Source of the DNA: CAMBDS01 sp964355675
Lineage (GTDB): Bacteria > Electryoneota > AABM5-125-24 > Hatepunaeales > Hatepunaeaceae
Reading direction: 5' to 3'
NCBI GenBank assembly: GCA_964355675.1
Contig: CAYHEC010000025.1
Coordinates: forward strand, 1-46,496
Length of the DNA stretch: 46,496 nt
Shown here: positions 1-7,517 of the stretch, piece after piece
Layout of the letters: the number at the start of each line of letters is the position of its first letter
Numbering within the stretch: position 1 is the first letter of the stretch
Notes under the pieces: model-generated
Told to the model about the DNA's origin: nothing
Database searches by the model: none
The model's input: the letters and a program-made list of their open reading frames with translations, nothing else
Program-made: the position numbers and the translations under genes

Positions 1-55
1 AGCCCCCCCTCCAAGAGGATCAAATCTCTACTCGAACGAATAAATCAATGAACTC
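1..55. repeat. Dispersed repeat, 55-nt copy at the window edge
   Basis: Positions 1-55 match the reverse complement of 2560-2614 at 54 of 55 positions. The unit joins a CCCCCCTCCAAGAGG end to a GAATAAATCAA segment. The same GAATAAATCAA segment occurs at 2704-2714 and, reverse-complemented, at the right edge of the window. The left edge of the sequence therefore lies inside a repeat copy. Confidence 0.9.
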
Positions 56-137
56 ACTCTTGTCCGCCTCAAAGCCCTGCAAGCCCGTGTGATCGCACAG
101 CTTTGCTGGGCGGGAGTTCCCTTAAAAAGTGCTTGGA

Positions 138-182
138 GTGCGGACATCAGTCCGCACCTGTGGGGCTGGAAGCCCAACCTAC
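138..182. repeat. Palindromic intergenic repeats downstream of the pseudouridine synthase gene
   Basis: An 8-bp hairpin GTGCGGAC/GTCCGCAC with loop ATCA lies at 138-157. It is followed by GGGCTGGAAGCCCAACCTAC (163-182), which recurs exactly at 2741-2760. Nearby, about 93-112, is a degenerate copy of the CGCACAGC hairpin found intact at 10201-10218. No gene is visible in 1-232. Confidence 0.75.
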
Positions 183-232
183 GCGGGCATGCTGATCGCT
201 ATTTGCGAACGATCTTAAAGATAACTTGATTT

Positions 233-1264
233 TCACCAATCCGACAATTTTCCTCCAAATCGTTCCAGCACTGCCTTAAAATCTGGAGGAAGCGGGCTTT
301 CGAAGTGCTCGGTCTTTTTGGTAACCGGATGGGTAAACCCGAGTACCCGTGCGTGAAGAAGTTGTCGGTCAACCATATCGAATAACTCGGCGGCGATGGT
401 GCGTTGCGAGGTCGAAAGCTTCCCCATCTGTCTATTGCGACCGGCGTACTCAGCATCGCCCAAAATTGGGTGACCGGTACTTGACAAGTGTACTCTTATC
501 TGGTGGGTGCGACCAGTCTCAAGGCGCAAGGCAAGGTGGGTCAGAAAATCGAATTTCTGCAATTGCCGCCAGTGAGTTCTCGACAATTTGCCATCAGGCA
601 CAACAGCGTATTTCTGCCGGTCATTTGGATCGCGGCCAATCGGGGCGTCGATAGTGCCTCTGCTGGTTAACCATGGCCACCATGCAATGGCATGATACTC
701 CCGCTCAACTGTGTGCGCTCGAAACTGTTCCGCAAGACGCGACATCGCCGGTTCTCTTTTACACACCACCAACAGCCCCGAAGTGTTTTTATCGATCCGG
801 TGAACCATTCCCGGCCTGTCAGCATCTCCGTCTGATGCCGGCTCGAGATTTCCATAATGTGACAGCAGTGCATTTACCAAAGTGCCTGACCGATTGCCTT
901 TTGCCGGATGCACGACCATTCCAGCAGGTTTGTCGATGACGACCAACCATTCATCCTCGAATACGATAGTGAGAGGGATTGCTTCAGGAGTCAATTCGAG
1001 CGGTGGTCGCGAAAGCATGATTAGATGAATCACGTCACCGTTGCGAGTCTTGTGCGACGCTTTGCTCGGTTTGCCATTGACGGTGACGCCTCCACCTTCG
1101 ATCAGCTCCTGAACCTTCGTTCGTGTCAGCTCCGCGACCTGCCTTGTCAGGAACTGGTCGAGCCTCTCTGGTTCCTTTCCGGCAGGGATTACAATTTCGA
1201 TCTCCCGCACCACGGCGTCAGGGTATTTTGCGCTCTCGGTTCCGGGTATAAGTTTCGAATTCAA
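233..1264 (-). CDS. rluD: RluA/RluD-family ribosomal large-subunit pseudouridine synthase
   Basis: Isomerises uridines to pseudouridine in 23S rRNA in the cytoplasm. The 343-residue protein has an N-terminal S4 RNA-binding domain (about residues 33-75, beginning RLDQFLTRQ) and then the RluA catalytic fold. The signature HRIDKNTSGLLVV holds the catalytic Asp, and RTHQIRVHL is also present. Length is slightly above the usual 310-330 because of an extra N-terminal stretch of about 20 residues, so a start nearer the S4 domain is possible. It stands alone on the minus strand. RluD rather than RluA/RluC is inferred from the S4 domain and overall size. The exact target positions cannot be read from sequence. 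Confidence 0.9.
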   Translation of the reverse strand: MNSKLIPGTESAKYPDAVVREIEIVIPAGKEPERLDQFLTRQVAELTRTKVQELIEGGGVTVNGKPSKASHKTRNGDVIHLIMLSRPPLELTPEAIPLTIVFEDEWLVVIDKPAGMVVHPAKGNRSGTLVNALLSHYGNLEPASDGDADRPGMVHRIDKNTSGLLVVCKREPAMSRLAEQFRAHTVEREYHAIAWWPWLTSRGTIDAPIGRDPNDRQKYAVVPDGKLSRTHWRQLQKFDFLTHLALRLETGRTHQIRVHLSSTGHPILGDAEYAGRNRQMGKLSTSQRTIAAELFDMVDRQLLHARVLGFTHPVTKKTEHFESPLPPDFKAVLERFGGKLSDW

Positions 1265-1436
1265 TTTTATTTGACTTGGTGTAGAGGAAATTTTATTGGA
1301 GAAAGACTTGCTTTCAATGTGATATTAATATACACTCCAAAATCGCGTTTCAGAGTATGGAACCGAGTGGGGGGGCGATTCGTATGAGGATAGGTGATGG
1401 TAATGCTTCGGAGTGCGCAAGCTTGCTTGCTCCTCA

Positions 1437-1462
1437 GTACCGTTGACAATTGTCAACGGTAC
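1437..1462. repeat. 26-nt perfect palindrome
   Basis: Perfect palindrome centred on AATT with arm GTACCGTTGACAA. A looser hairpin (GGAG...CTCC, about 1410-1433) precedes it. It lies between divergently transcribed genes, the minus-strand pseudouridine synthase gene and plus-strand moxR. It could be a regulator-binding site or another of the many intergenic palindromes in this genome. I see no gene in 1265-1537. Confidence 0.7.
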
Positions 1463-1490
1463 CCCTGAGTTTCGAGATAGTCGCTCCAAG

Positions 1491-1501
1491 TTAGCTATAA
1501 T
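1491..1501 (+). promoter_or_regulatory. Possible -10 element upstream of moxR
   Basis: TATAAT at 1496-1501 lies 36 bp before the moxR start. No convincing -35 hexamer is found 17 bp upstream, so this rests on the -10 match and position only. Confidence 0.3.
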
Positions 1502-1537
1502 TACAAGAATTCAGTCCAAAATTTAACAATAGTCAAA

Positions 1538-2530
1538 ATGACGCACGAAGAGATTCAACTCCTTTCCGCGGAAGTCGAGCGCGAAGGAAAATTCCTCGAA
1601 GACATCGAACGCGAAGTCGGTAAAGCGATTGTCGGACAGCACCGGATGGTTGAACGGCTGATGATTGGTCTGCTTGCCGATGGCCATATTCTACTGGAAG
1701 GCGTCCCCGGTCTTGCCAAAACAACGGCTGTCAAAGCCGTAGCTCGATGCATCGACGCCTCTTTCCATCGGATACAATTCACACCTGACCTTCTTCCCGC
1801 TGACCTGATAGGAACATTGATTTACAACCAGCGCGACGGAGTGTTTCAAGTTAGAAAAGGCCCTGTCTTTGCTCACTTCGTTCTCGCTGACGAAATTAAC
1901 AGAGCTCCTGCCAAAGTGCAATCGGCATTGCTCGAGGCAATGCAGGAACGTCAGGTTACCATCGGCGATGAAACCTTTCCCCTTCGTTCCCCCTTCCTCG
2001 TTATGGCTACCCAAAACCCCATTGAGCAGGAGGGAACCTATCCGTTACCCGAGGCGCAGGTTGATAGGTTCATGTTCAAAGTCTTGCTCGATTACCCGGA
2101 GCGTGCTGACGAGCTGAAAATTTTGCGACAGGGAGATACTTCAGCCGTCGAAGGCGTTAATGCCGTTGTCAAACCTGAGCAGATATTGAAAGCGCGCAAC
2201 GTCGTCAACCGTATTTACATGGATGAAAAGGTCGAAAACTACATCCTCGACATCGTTGGCGCTACTCGCCAGCCGGGGAAATTCGGCTTATCCAAGTTAC
2301 GGGATCAAATTCGGTATGGAGCTTCTCCTCGAGCCTCGATATTCCTTGCCAAGGCGGCGCGTGCGCACGCCTTCCTGAGAAAAAGGGGTTACGTCACTCC
2401 AGAGGATATTCGCGCTATCGGTTTCGAGGTGTTGCGTCATCGAGTCATGGTGACATTTGAGGCTGAAGCCGACGAGGTCAACTCAGAGGACTTGATCCGC
2501 GATATCTTCGATCATATCGAAGTTCCATAG
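1538..2530 (+). CDS. moxR: MoxR-family AAA+ ATPase
   Basis: A chaperone-like AAA+ ATPase that typically works with vWA-domain partners in maturation of membrane or periplasmic complexes. The 330 residues show Walker A GVPGLAKT (55-62), Walker B FVLADE (114-119), sensor-1 region ATQN (157-160) and the PEAQVDRF segment with a conserved Arg (about 177). A C-terminal lid domain follows. The length is typical of the family. It heads the Bat gene cluster but is separated from the DUF58 gene by 321 bp of repeats, so the two may be transcribed separately. The start ATG follows a weak ribosome-binding site. The substrate is inferred only from neighbours: the vWA proteins encoded immediately downstream. 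Confidence 0.93.
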   Translation: MTHEEIQLLSAEVEREGKFLEDIEREVGKAIVGQHRMVERLMIGLLADGHILLEGVPGLAKTTAVKAVARCIDASFHRIQFTPDLLPADLIGTLIYNQRDGVFQVRKGPVFAHFVLADEINRAPAKVQSALLEAMQERQVTIGDETFPLRSPFLVMATQNPIEQEGTYPLPEAQVDRFMFKVLLDYPERADELKILRQGDTSAVEGVNAVVKPEQILKARNVVNRIYMDEKVENYILDIVGATRQPGKFGLSKLRDQIRYGASPRASIFLAKAARAHAFLRKRGYVTPEDIRAIGFEVLRHRVMVTFEAEADEVNSEDLIRDIFDHIEVP

Positions 2531-2540
2531 CGATCCGGGT

Positions 2541-2800
2541 CTTGGAGGGCGGACTTTTAGAGTTCGTTGATTTATTCGTTCGAGTAGAGATTTGATCCTC
2601 TTGGAGGGGGGGCTTCAGCCCCCCCTAAAGGACGATCAAGCACAAACAAGGGCGGGCTGAAGCCCCCCCTCCAAGAGAATCTTGTCCGAATTGGCGTCTC
2701 AAGCGAATAAATCAACAAACTCTTTTAGTCCGCTCTTGTCGGGCTGGAAGCCCAACCTACTTGGGCAGAGCGGCTTGAAAAACCACTCTCCAAGAACTAC
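2541..2800. repeat. Cluster of palindromic repeats between moxR and the DUF58 gene
   Basis: The 321-bp gap contains at least four units built on CTTGGAGGG and its complement. 2560-2614 is the reverse complement of 1-55 (54/55). 2671-2743 is the reverse complement of 46424-46496 (71/73 by eye). Between them, the GGGGGGCTTCAGCCCCCC (2607-2624) and GGGCTGAAGCCC (2654-2665) palindromes form hairpins. No open frame looks like a gene. The ends of the unit, CTTGGAGGG and CCCTCCAAG, recur throughout the window. Confidence 0.85.
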
Positions 2801-2851
2801 TATAAAGTGATCGGATCAATAATCGAATTATGATACAAGGCTCAAATTTCT

Positions 2852-3772
2852 TTGTCTGAATCGTCTCAAAATACAACCACAACTTCGAAGTCATCGCCGA
2901 TTTCACGTGAACTCCTGCGAAAAGTCCGCCTGCTCGAGCTTCGCACCAGGTTAAAGGTACACGACGTCTTCGCCGGACGCTATCACTCTGTCTTCAAGGG
3001 TCAGGGGATGGATTTCGCGGAAGTCCGTGAATATACTCCCGGCGATGATATCCGTGCTATTGACTGGAATGTCTCGGCAAGAATGGGACATCCTTTCGTT
3101 AAGATATACCGGGAAGAACGCGAACTGAACATCGTCCTTCTGGTAGATGTTTCCGGCTCGACGGAGTTTGGCACTCAGACTGCGATGAAACGCGAGATCG
3201 CCGCCGAACTCACCGCTCTCTTAGCGCTTTGTGCTTTGACCAACAACGACAAAGTCGGTCTGATTCTCTTCACTGATAAAATTGAGCATTTCGTCGCACC
3301 GAAAAAGGGTCGAAGGCATGTTCTGCGATTGATTCGCGACGCTATGGCATTCCAGCCGTCATCGAAGGGAACTTCGGTTGGCGGAGCCGTCGAATATGCA
3401 TTACACGCTCTTAAAAAAAGGTCTGTCTTGTTTCTGGTGAGTGATTTCGAGGGTGATGATTGGAACAAAACGGTACGTATTGCTGGCCGCAAGCATGATT
3501 TGATCGCCATCGAACTTTTCGATCCTCGTGAAAGAACCCTGCCGCCAGTGGGACTCGTCCGGTTGATCGACCCGGAAACAGGCGAAGATTTCTGGGCTGA
3601 CACCAGCTCAGAAGCATTCCGCAAGGCTTATAGCCGCGAGACCAACGTTCGCGCTCTTGAACGAAGTCAATTCTTCAAGACGAATCGCATCGATCGCATC
3701 GAACTTCCTGTAGATAAACCTTACATTTTGGAATTGATCAAATTCTTCAGGTCACGGGAGAGCAGGCGGTGA
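2852..3772 (+). CDS. DUF58 domain protein with vWA fold
   Basis: Member of the DUF58 family that accompanies MoxR ATPases; its role is unknown, probably assembly of envelope complexes. The family core GDDIRAIDWNVSAR is at 64-77, and a vWA-like domain starts at RELNIVLLVDVSGS with an intact metal-site motif DVSGS (99-103). No transmembrane segment is visible, so it is predicted to be cytosolic. The start is TTG at 2852, chosen because it is the only start giving the full N-terminus and because ACAAGG lies 11 bp upstream. The 3' end overlaps the next gene by 4 bp (GTGA), which indicates translational coupling in the Bat operon. Confidence 0.9.
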   Translation: MSESSQNTTTTSKSSPISRELLRKVRLLELRTRLKVHDVFAGRYHSVFKGQGMDFAEVREYTPGDDIRAIDWNVSARMGHPFVKIYREERELNIVLLVDVSGSTEFGTQTAMKREIAAELTALLALCALTNNDKVGLILFTDKIEHFVAPKKGRRHVLRLIRDAMAFQPSSKGTSVGGAVEYALHALKKRSVLFLVSDFEGDDWNKTVRIAGRKHDLIAIELFDPRERTLPPVGLVRLIDPETGEDFWADTSSEAFRKAYSRETNVRALERSQFFKTNRIDRIELPVDKPYILELIKFFRSRESRR

Positions 3773-4785
3773 GGGAAGTACGAAAGCATGAAAGTGTAAA
3801 AGTGCGAAAGTGGCTGCATCTGGCTCATTGGCTATTGGCCGGAGTTGTGTGGGTTGGTCTCTTTGGATTGCCAAAATTCGGATTCACCGCAGATCCGCAG
3901 ATTGAGGTTACACCGCGGAAAATAACGGTGGGTGATCCCATCGAATTGACGCTCTCTGTGCCGGTTTCAGCTGGAGAGAAGGTTTACTTTCCAGCAAACG
4001 AGAGATTCGCTCCGGCGGAGGTTATTCGCATCGATACGGTTGATGCAATAGAGACTCGCCGGACTTTGCGCTATGTAATTTCGCTGTTTGAGCCAAAAGA
4101 GATTGATTTACCTGATCTTCCCGTGGTTATCGATCGAGGAGGTTCCCTCGACACGATCTGGCTTGATCCAGGTAGTGTCGAGGTTACCAGCGTCGTCGAT
4201 GACGCTGATACGTCTTCTATACGCGACATCCGTCCGCCAGTAAGACTTTCGTGGACTTTCAAGGAAATGCTTCCCTACCTGATTGGTGGTCTGGCGGGGC
4301 TTTTGTTGGCTATTGGCGCTTTCATCCTGTGGAAGAAGCGACGCCGCGAACGTGGCGAGATCCCGGAATATGTTCCGCCACCGATTCCGCCTGATGTATT
4401 GGCGTTGTGCCGATTGGAAGAACTGCGCGTGAAAAAATTATGGCAGGATGGCAGACCGAAGGAGTATCATAGCGAACTGACCGACATTCTGAAGGAATAT
4501 ATCGGCGCGAGCTATGGCTTCAACGCTCTGGAGATGACGTCTGAAGAGCTGATCGCCGCGCGACAGAAGTGGGCGTCGGACGACGAACTATTCGGTCAAT
4601 TAAAACGAATATTGACAATCGCCGATATCGTCAAATTTGCCAAATTTAATCCTTTACCACACGATCACGAAAAAAGTCTTGAATTGTCGTTCACCTTCGT
4701 CGAAAAGACTCGTCCGAAGCGGGATCCATTAGTGTCCGGAACAGACAGGAATGTCTATCCTCCCCAAAAGTCGGAGGCGGCGTGA
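3769..4785 (+). CDS. DUF4381-like membrane protein of the Bat/MoxR cluster
   Basis: 338-residue protein placed between DUF58 and batA, the usual site of small BatD-like/DUF4381 proteins. A signal or TM segment spans about 16-37. A periplasmic beta-rich region begins PQIEVTPRKITVGDPIELTL, a second TM lies near 166-190, and a cytoplasmic helical domain follows the proline-rich PEYVPPPIPPDVLAL. The start is GTG at 3769, overlapping the previous stop. The C-terminal tail contains TDRNVYPP, encoded by a palindromic repeat copy (4741-4764) that also occurs inside the helicase gene at 20.6 kb. The tail looks acquired. The last codons also supply the GGAGG ribosome-binding site of batA. Confidence 0.8.
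   Translation: MREVRKHESVKVRKWLHLAHWLLAGVVWVGLFGLPKFGFTADPQIEVTPRKITVGDPIELTLSVPVSAGEKVYFPANERFAPAEVIRIDTVDAIETRRTLRYVISLFEPKEIDLPDLPVVIDRGGSLDTIWLDPGSVEVTSVVDDADTSSIRDIRPPVRLSWTFKEMLPYLIGGLAGLLLAIGAFILWKKRRRERGEIPEYVPPPIPPDVLALCRLEELRVKKLWQDGRPKEYHSELTDILKEYIGASYGFNALEMTSEELIAARQKWASDDELFGQLKRILTIADIVKFAKFNPLPHDHEKSLELSFTFVEKTRPKRDPLVSGTDRNVYPPQKSEAA
4741..4764 (+). repeat. Palindromic repeat copy inside a coding region (TDRNVYPP-type)
   Basis: These 24 bases are identical to 20662-20685, inside the helicase gene. Here the repeat lies in the last codons of the DUF4381-like gene and is read in the same frame as in the helicase, giving TDRNVYPP in both proteins. Confidence 0.92.
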
Positions 4786-5774
4786 ACGTGTTTGCCAGCC
4801 CATGGTGGCTACTTACAGGACTTGCCGCTCCGCTGGTCATTCTGCTCTTTATTCTCCGGCAGAGAAAACGCCACGGAGCCATCGTTTTACCGATGGTAAA
4901 AATATTACGCAGATTGGGCAAACCCGGATTACGCAACCGTTTGCGGTATGCGCCGTTAGCGCTTAAGACCATCGCCCTGCTCCTGATTGCGGTCGCGCTG
5001 GCGAGACCCCAGTCGATCAGTAAAGGACAAGACGTCCATAGCGAAGGTATTGACATCGTAATGGCGATCGATATCTCAGCCTCGATGTTGGCGCAGGACT
5101 TCAAGCCAGATCGAGCTCGCGCCGCCAAAGAAGTCGCCAAGGAATTTATATCTGCACGCACGAATGACCGCATCGGCGTTGTTTTATTTGCCAAACAAGC
5201 CTTCACACAATGCCCATTAACGATTGACCACGATATATTATTAGAGCTGGTCGATCAAGTCGAAGTTGGGCTTGCTGATGCTGACAATACCGCCATCGGG
5301 GCGGCTCTTGCCGCGTCGGTTAACCGATTAAAAAGTAGTAATTCTCCCTCTAAAGTAATTATCCTGATGACTGATGGAGAGAATAATTACGGAGTGCCTC
5401 CTACCACCGCCGCTGAAGCGGCTCAGGCTCTTGGCGTCCGAGTCTATACCATCGGCGTCGGAACACGAGGGACTGCTCCCTATCCGGGGCGAGACATCTT
5501 TGGTCGGACGGTTACACAGCAGGTTCAGGTTTCAATCGATGAAAACCTGTTGACGTCTATTGCACAAAGTACTGGTGGTAAATACTTTCGTGCCACAAAC
5601 GAAAATAAATTACGAGAGATATTCGCTGAAATCGACCGAATGGAAAAAATTAAAATCGAGATCCGCGCCTATCGACGTTATGCCGAGTTATTCTACCCCT
5701 GGGCATTGGGAGCTTTAGCGGCGCTTCTTTTAGGCTTCGCGGCATCAAGCCTGTTGCTAAGGGGTTTGACATGA
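4782..5774 (+). CDS. batA: BatA-type vWA membrane protein
   Basis: Aerotolerance (Bat) operon protein with a vWA domain held at the inner membrane. TM segments lie at about 7-26 and 56-76 (ALKTIALLLIAVALARPQ, the usual lead-in to the vWA domain) and near the C-terminus (about 305-327). The metal-site motif DISAS is at 97-101, followed later by the LMTDGENN loop. At 330 residues it is typical of BatA. The start is GTG at 4782, with GGAGG five bases upstream, overlapping the preceding stop (GTGA). The 3' end overlaps batB by ATGA. The molecular role of Bat proteins is not settled. Oxidative-stress tolerance is reported for Bacteroides relatives. Confidence 0.92.
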   Translation: MNVFASPWWLLTGLAAPLVILLFILRQRKRHGAIVLPMVKILRRLGKPGLRNRLRYAPLALKTIALLLIAVALARPQSISKGQDVHSEGIDIVMAIDISASMLAQDFKPDRARAAKEVAKEFISARTNDRIGVVLFAKQAFTQCPLTIDHDILLELVDQVEVGLADADNTAIGAALAASVNRLKSSNSPSKVIILMTDGENNYGVPPTTAAEAAQALGVRVYTIGVGTRGTAPYPGRDIFGRTVTQQVQVSIDENLLTSIAQSTGGKYFRATNENKLREIFAEIDRMEKIKIEIRAYRRYAELFYPWALGALAALLLGFAASSLLLRGLT

Positions 5775-7507
5775 TTAGATTCGCCCATCCAAATTATCTT
5801 CATCTGTTATGGTTGATTCCACTGATATTATTCGTGGCAATTTATGAATTTCAATGGCGAAAAAAAGCTCTTCTCAGTTGGGCAAATGCGGGAATGTTGG
5901 ATGCCGTCCTCCCAGAGCGCGCACCGATACGTATATTAATAAAGCGTGTCCTTCTAATTGTGGCTGTTGCATTGATTGTTCTGGCTGTGGCCGGGCCACA
6001 AGTTGGTACCAGAATGATCGAGGTGACCCGGGAAGGAACCGACGTCGTCATTGCGCTCGATGTTTCCAAGTCGATGCTTGCTGAAGATATCGTCCCGAAT
6101 CGGTTGCTCAAAGCTCGGCACGAAATTCTTGGCTTGCTTCAAATGTTGAAGGGTGATCGGGTCGCTCTTGTTCCTTTTGCCGGTGTGGCGTTCGTTCAAG
6201 TACCACTCACTCTTGATTATGGTGCGTTCGGAGCAGTTTTAAACGCTCTAGAACCCGGAATGATTCCTCATCCTGGTACTGCATTAGGCGAAGCGATTGC
6301 TCAAGCACGTCGAGCGTTTCGTACCGACAGCAAGGCTCAGAAGAGCCTGATCTTGATAACAGATGGTGAGGATCATGAAAATGGAGCTCTGGAGCAGGCT
6401 AAAGAAGCGGCAAAAGAGGGCGTCATTATCTTTACGATTGGGATGGCTTCGCAATCCGGCGCTCCAATTCCGGAAAAGGATGCCGTGGGAAGGATAACAG
6501 GCTATAAGACTGAAAAAGGCGGGGGGACAGTCATTTCTCGTTTGAATGAGCAATTGCTTTCAGATATCGCCAGCGCTACTGGTGGTGAATTTTATCGCGA
6601 TAATCCGCAGGGAGATGAATTCCGGCGCATTTATGAAAAATTGGTTGGCATGGACAAGCAAAAATTCGAACAAAAACAGTTCACTGATTACGAAGATCGT
6701 TTTCAATGGCCTCTCCTCCTGGCCTTCCTTTTACTATTATTGGAGGAGATCATCCCTCCATATCGTCAAAAGAAAGCTGTTGTTCTTTTCATTCTGTTGG
6801 GATTGGGACTAACTTCGACGCCTTCCTTTGCTCAGTCACCCCGCAAGTCTGCATCCAAAGGAATAACGCACTACGAAAAAGAGGAATACGATAAGGCTTT
6901 GACTGAGTTTCTCGCCGGTCTTGAGAAAGCAGGCGATCATCCCGAATTGCGCTATGATCTGGGGACAGCATTGTATCGATTACAACAATTTCCAGAAGCC
7001 GCCGAGGCCTTCGACAAAGCGGCTCAGAAGAATCCGAAACTTGCCGCCGATGCATGGTACAACCTCGGTAACTCGATGTACGAAGGACAGAAGTACGACG
7101 ACGCTGTAAAGGCGTACACGAACTCTCTAAAGTTGAACCATGATGACAAGGACGCCAAGCACAACCTTGAGCTTGCTCTTCGAGCCAAGCAGATGCAAAT
7201 GCAACAACAACCAAAGGAGAGTCAGTCGGGGCAGGACTCAACCAAACAGCAACAAAAAGAAAATAAACAACAACAACAGAAACCGAAAGACGACGAAAAA
7301 AAACAACAAGAACAACAGGCCAACGAAGCTCAACCAGACTCGTCCAAAGCCGATCAACCCAAACCTAAACCTGGCGATGAGAACAAGATGAGCAAAGAAG
7401 AGGCGATGCAACTCCTTCAAGCTCTGGAGGGAGACGAACAGGATGCTCAGAAGGAAAAGCTGATCCGACAGTTTGGTGAACCGAAAAAAGTTCAGAAAGA
7501 CTGGTGA
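5771..7507 (+). CDS. batB: BatB-BatC fusion: vWA domain plus TPR domain
   Basis: 578 residues, about twice the length of BatB alone. Residues 1-330 are BatB-like: two N-terminal TMs, vWA domain with metal-site motif DVSKS (97-101) and ITDGEDHENG loop, and a TM at about 313-331. Next comes a hydrophobic stretch ending TSTPSFAQS (about 336-355) that reads like a leftover signal peptide. TPR repeats follow (about 358-472, e.g. AWYNLGNSMYEGQKYDDAV), then a Gln/Lys-rich low-complexity tail (about 475-545) encoded by CAA/AAA-rich DNA. The TPR part corresponds to BatC, which is a separate gene in Bacteroides-type operons. The start ATG overlaps the batA stop. The topology after fusion is inferred. 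Confidence 0.9.
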   Translation: MIRFAHPNYLHLLWLIPLILFVAIYEFQWRKKALLSWANAGMLDAVLPERAPIRILIKRVLLIVAVALIVLAVAGPQVGTRMIEVTREGTDVVIALDVSKSMLAEDIVPNRLLKARHEILGLLQMLKGDRVALVPFAGVAFVQVPLTLDYGAFGAVLNALEPGMIPHPGTALGEAIAQARRAFRTDSKAQKSLILITDGEDHENGALEQAKEAAKEGVIIFTIGMASQSGAPIPEKDAVGRITGYKTEKGGGTVISRLNEQLLSDIASATGGEFYRDNPQGDEFRRIYEKLVGMDKQKFEQKQFTDYEDRFQWPLLLAFLLLLLEEIIPPYRQKKAVVLFILLGLGLTSTPSFAQSPRKSASKGITHYEKEEYDKALTEFLAGLEKAGDHPELRYDLGTALYRLQQFPEAAEAFDKAAQKNPKLAADAWYNLGNSMYEGQKYDDAVKAYTNSLKLNHDDKDAKHNLELALRAKQMQMQQQPKESQSGQDSTKQQQKENKQQQQKPKDDEKKQQEQQANEAQPDSSKADQPKPKPGDENKMSKEEAMQLLQALEGDEQDAQKEKLIRQFGEPKKVQKDW

Positions 7508-7517
7508 GAATTAGCTT

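Noticed and set aside
7200..7330. CAA/AAA tract in the batB-batC tail as a separate repeat element
   Set aside because: It is a coding low-complexity Gln/Lys region in frame with the TPR domain, not an independent element.
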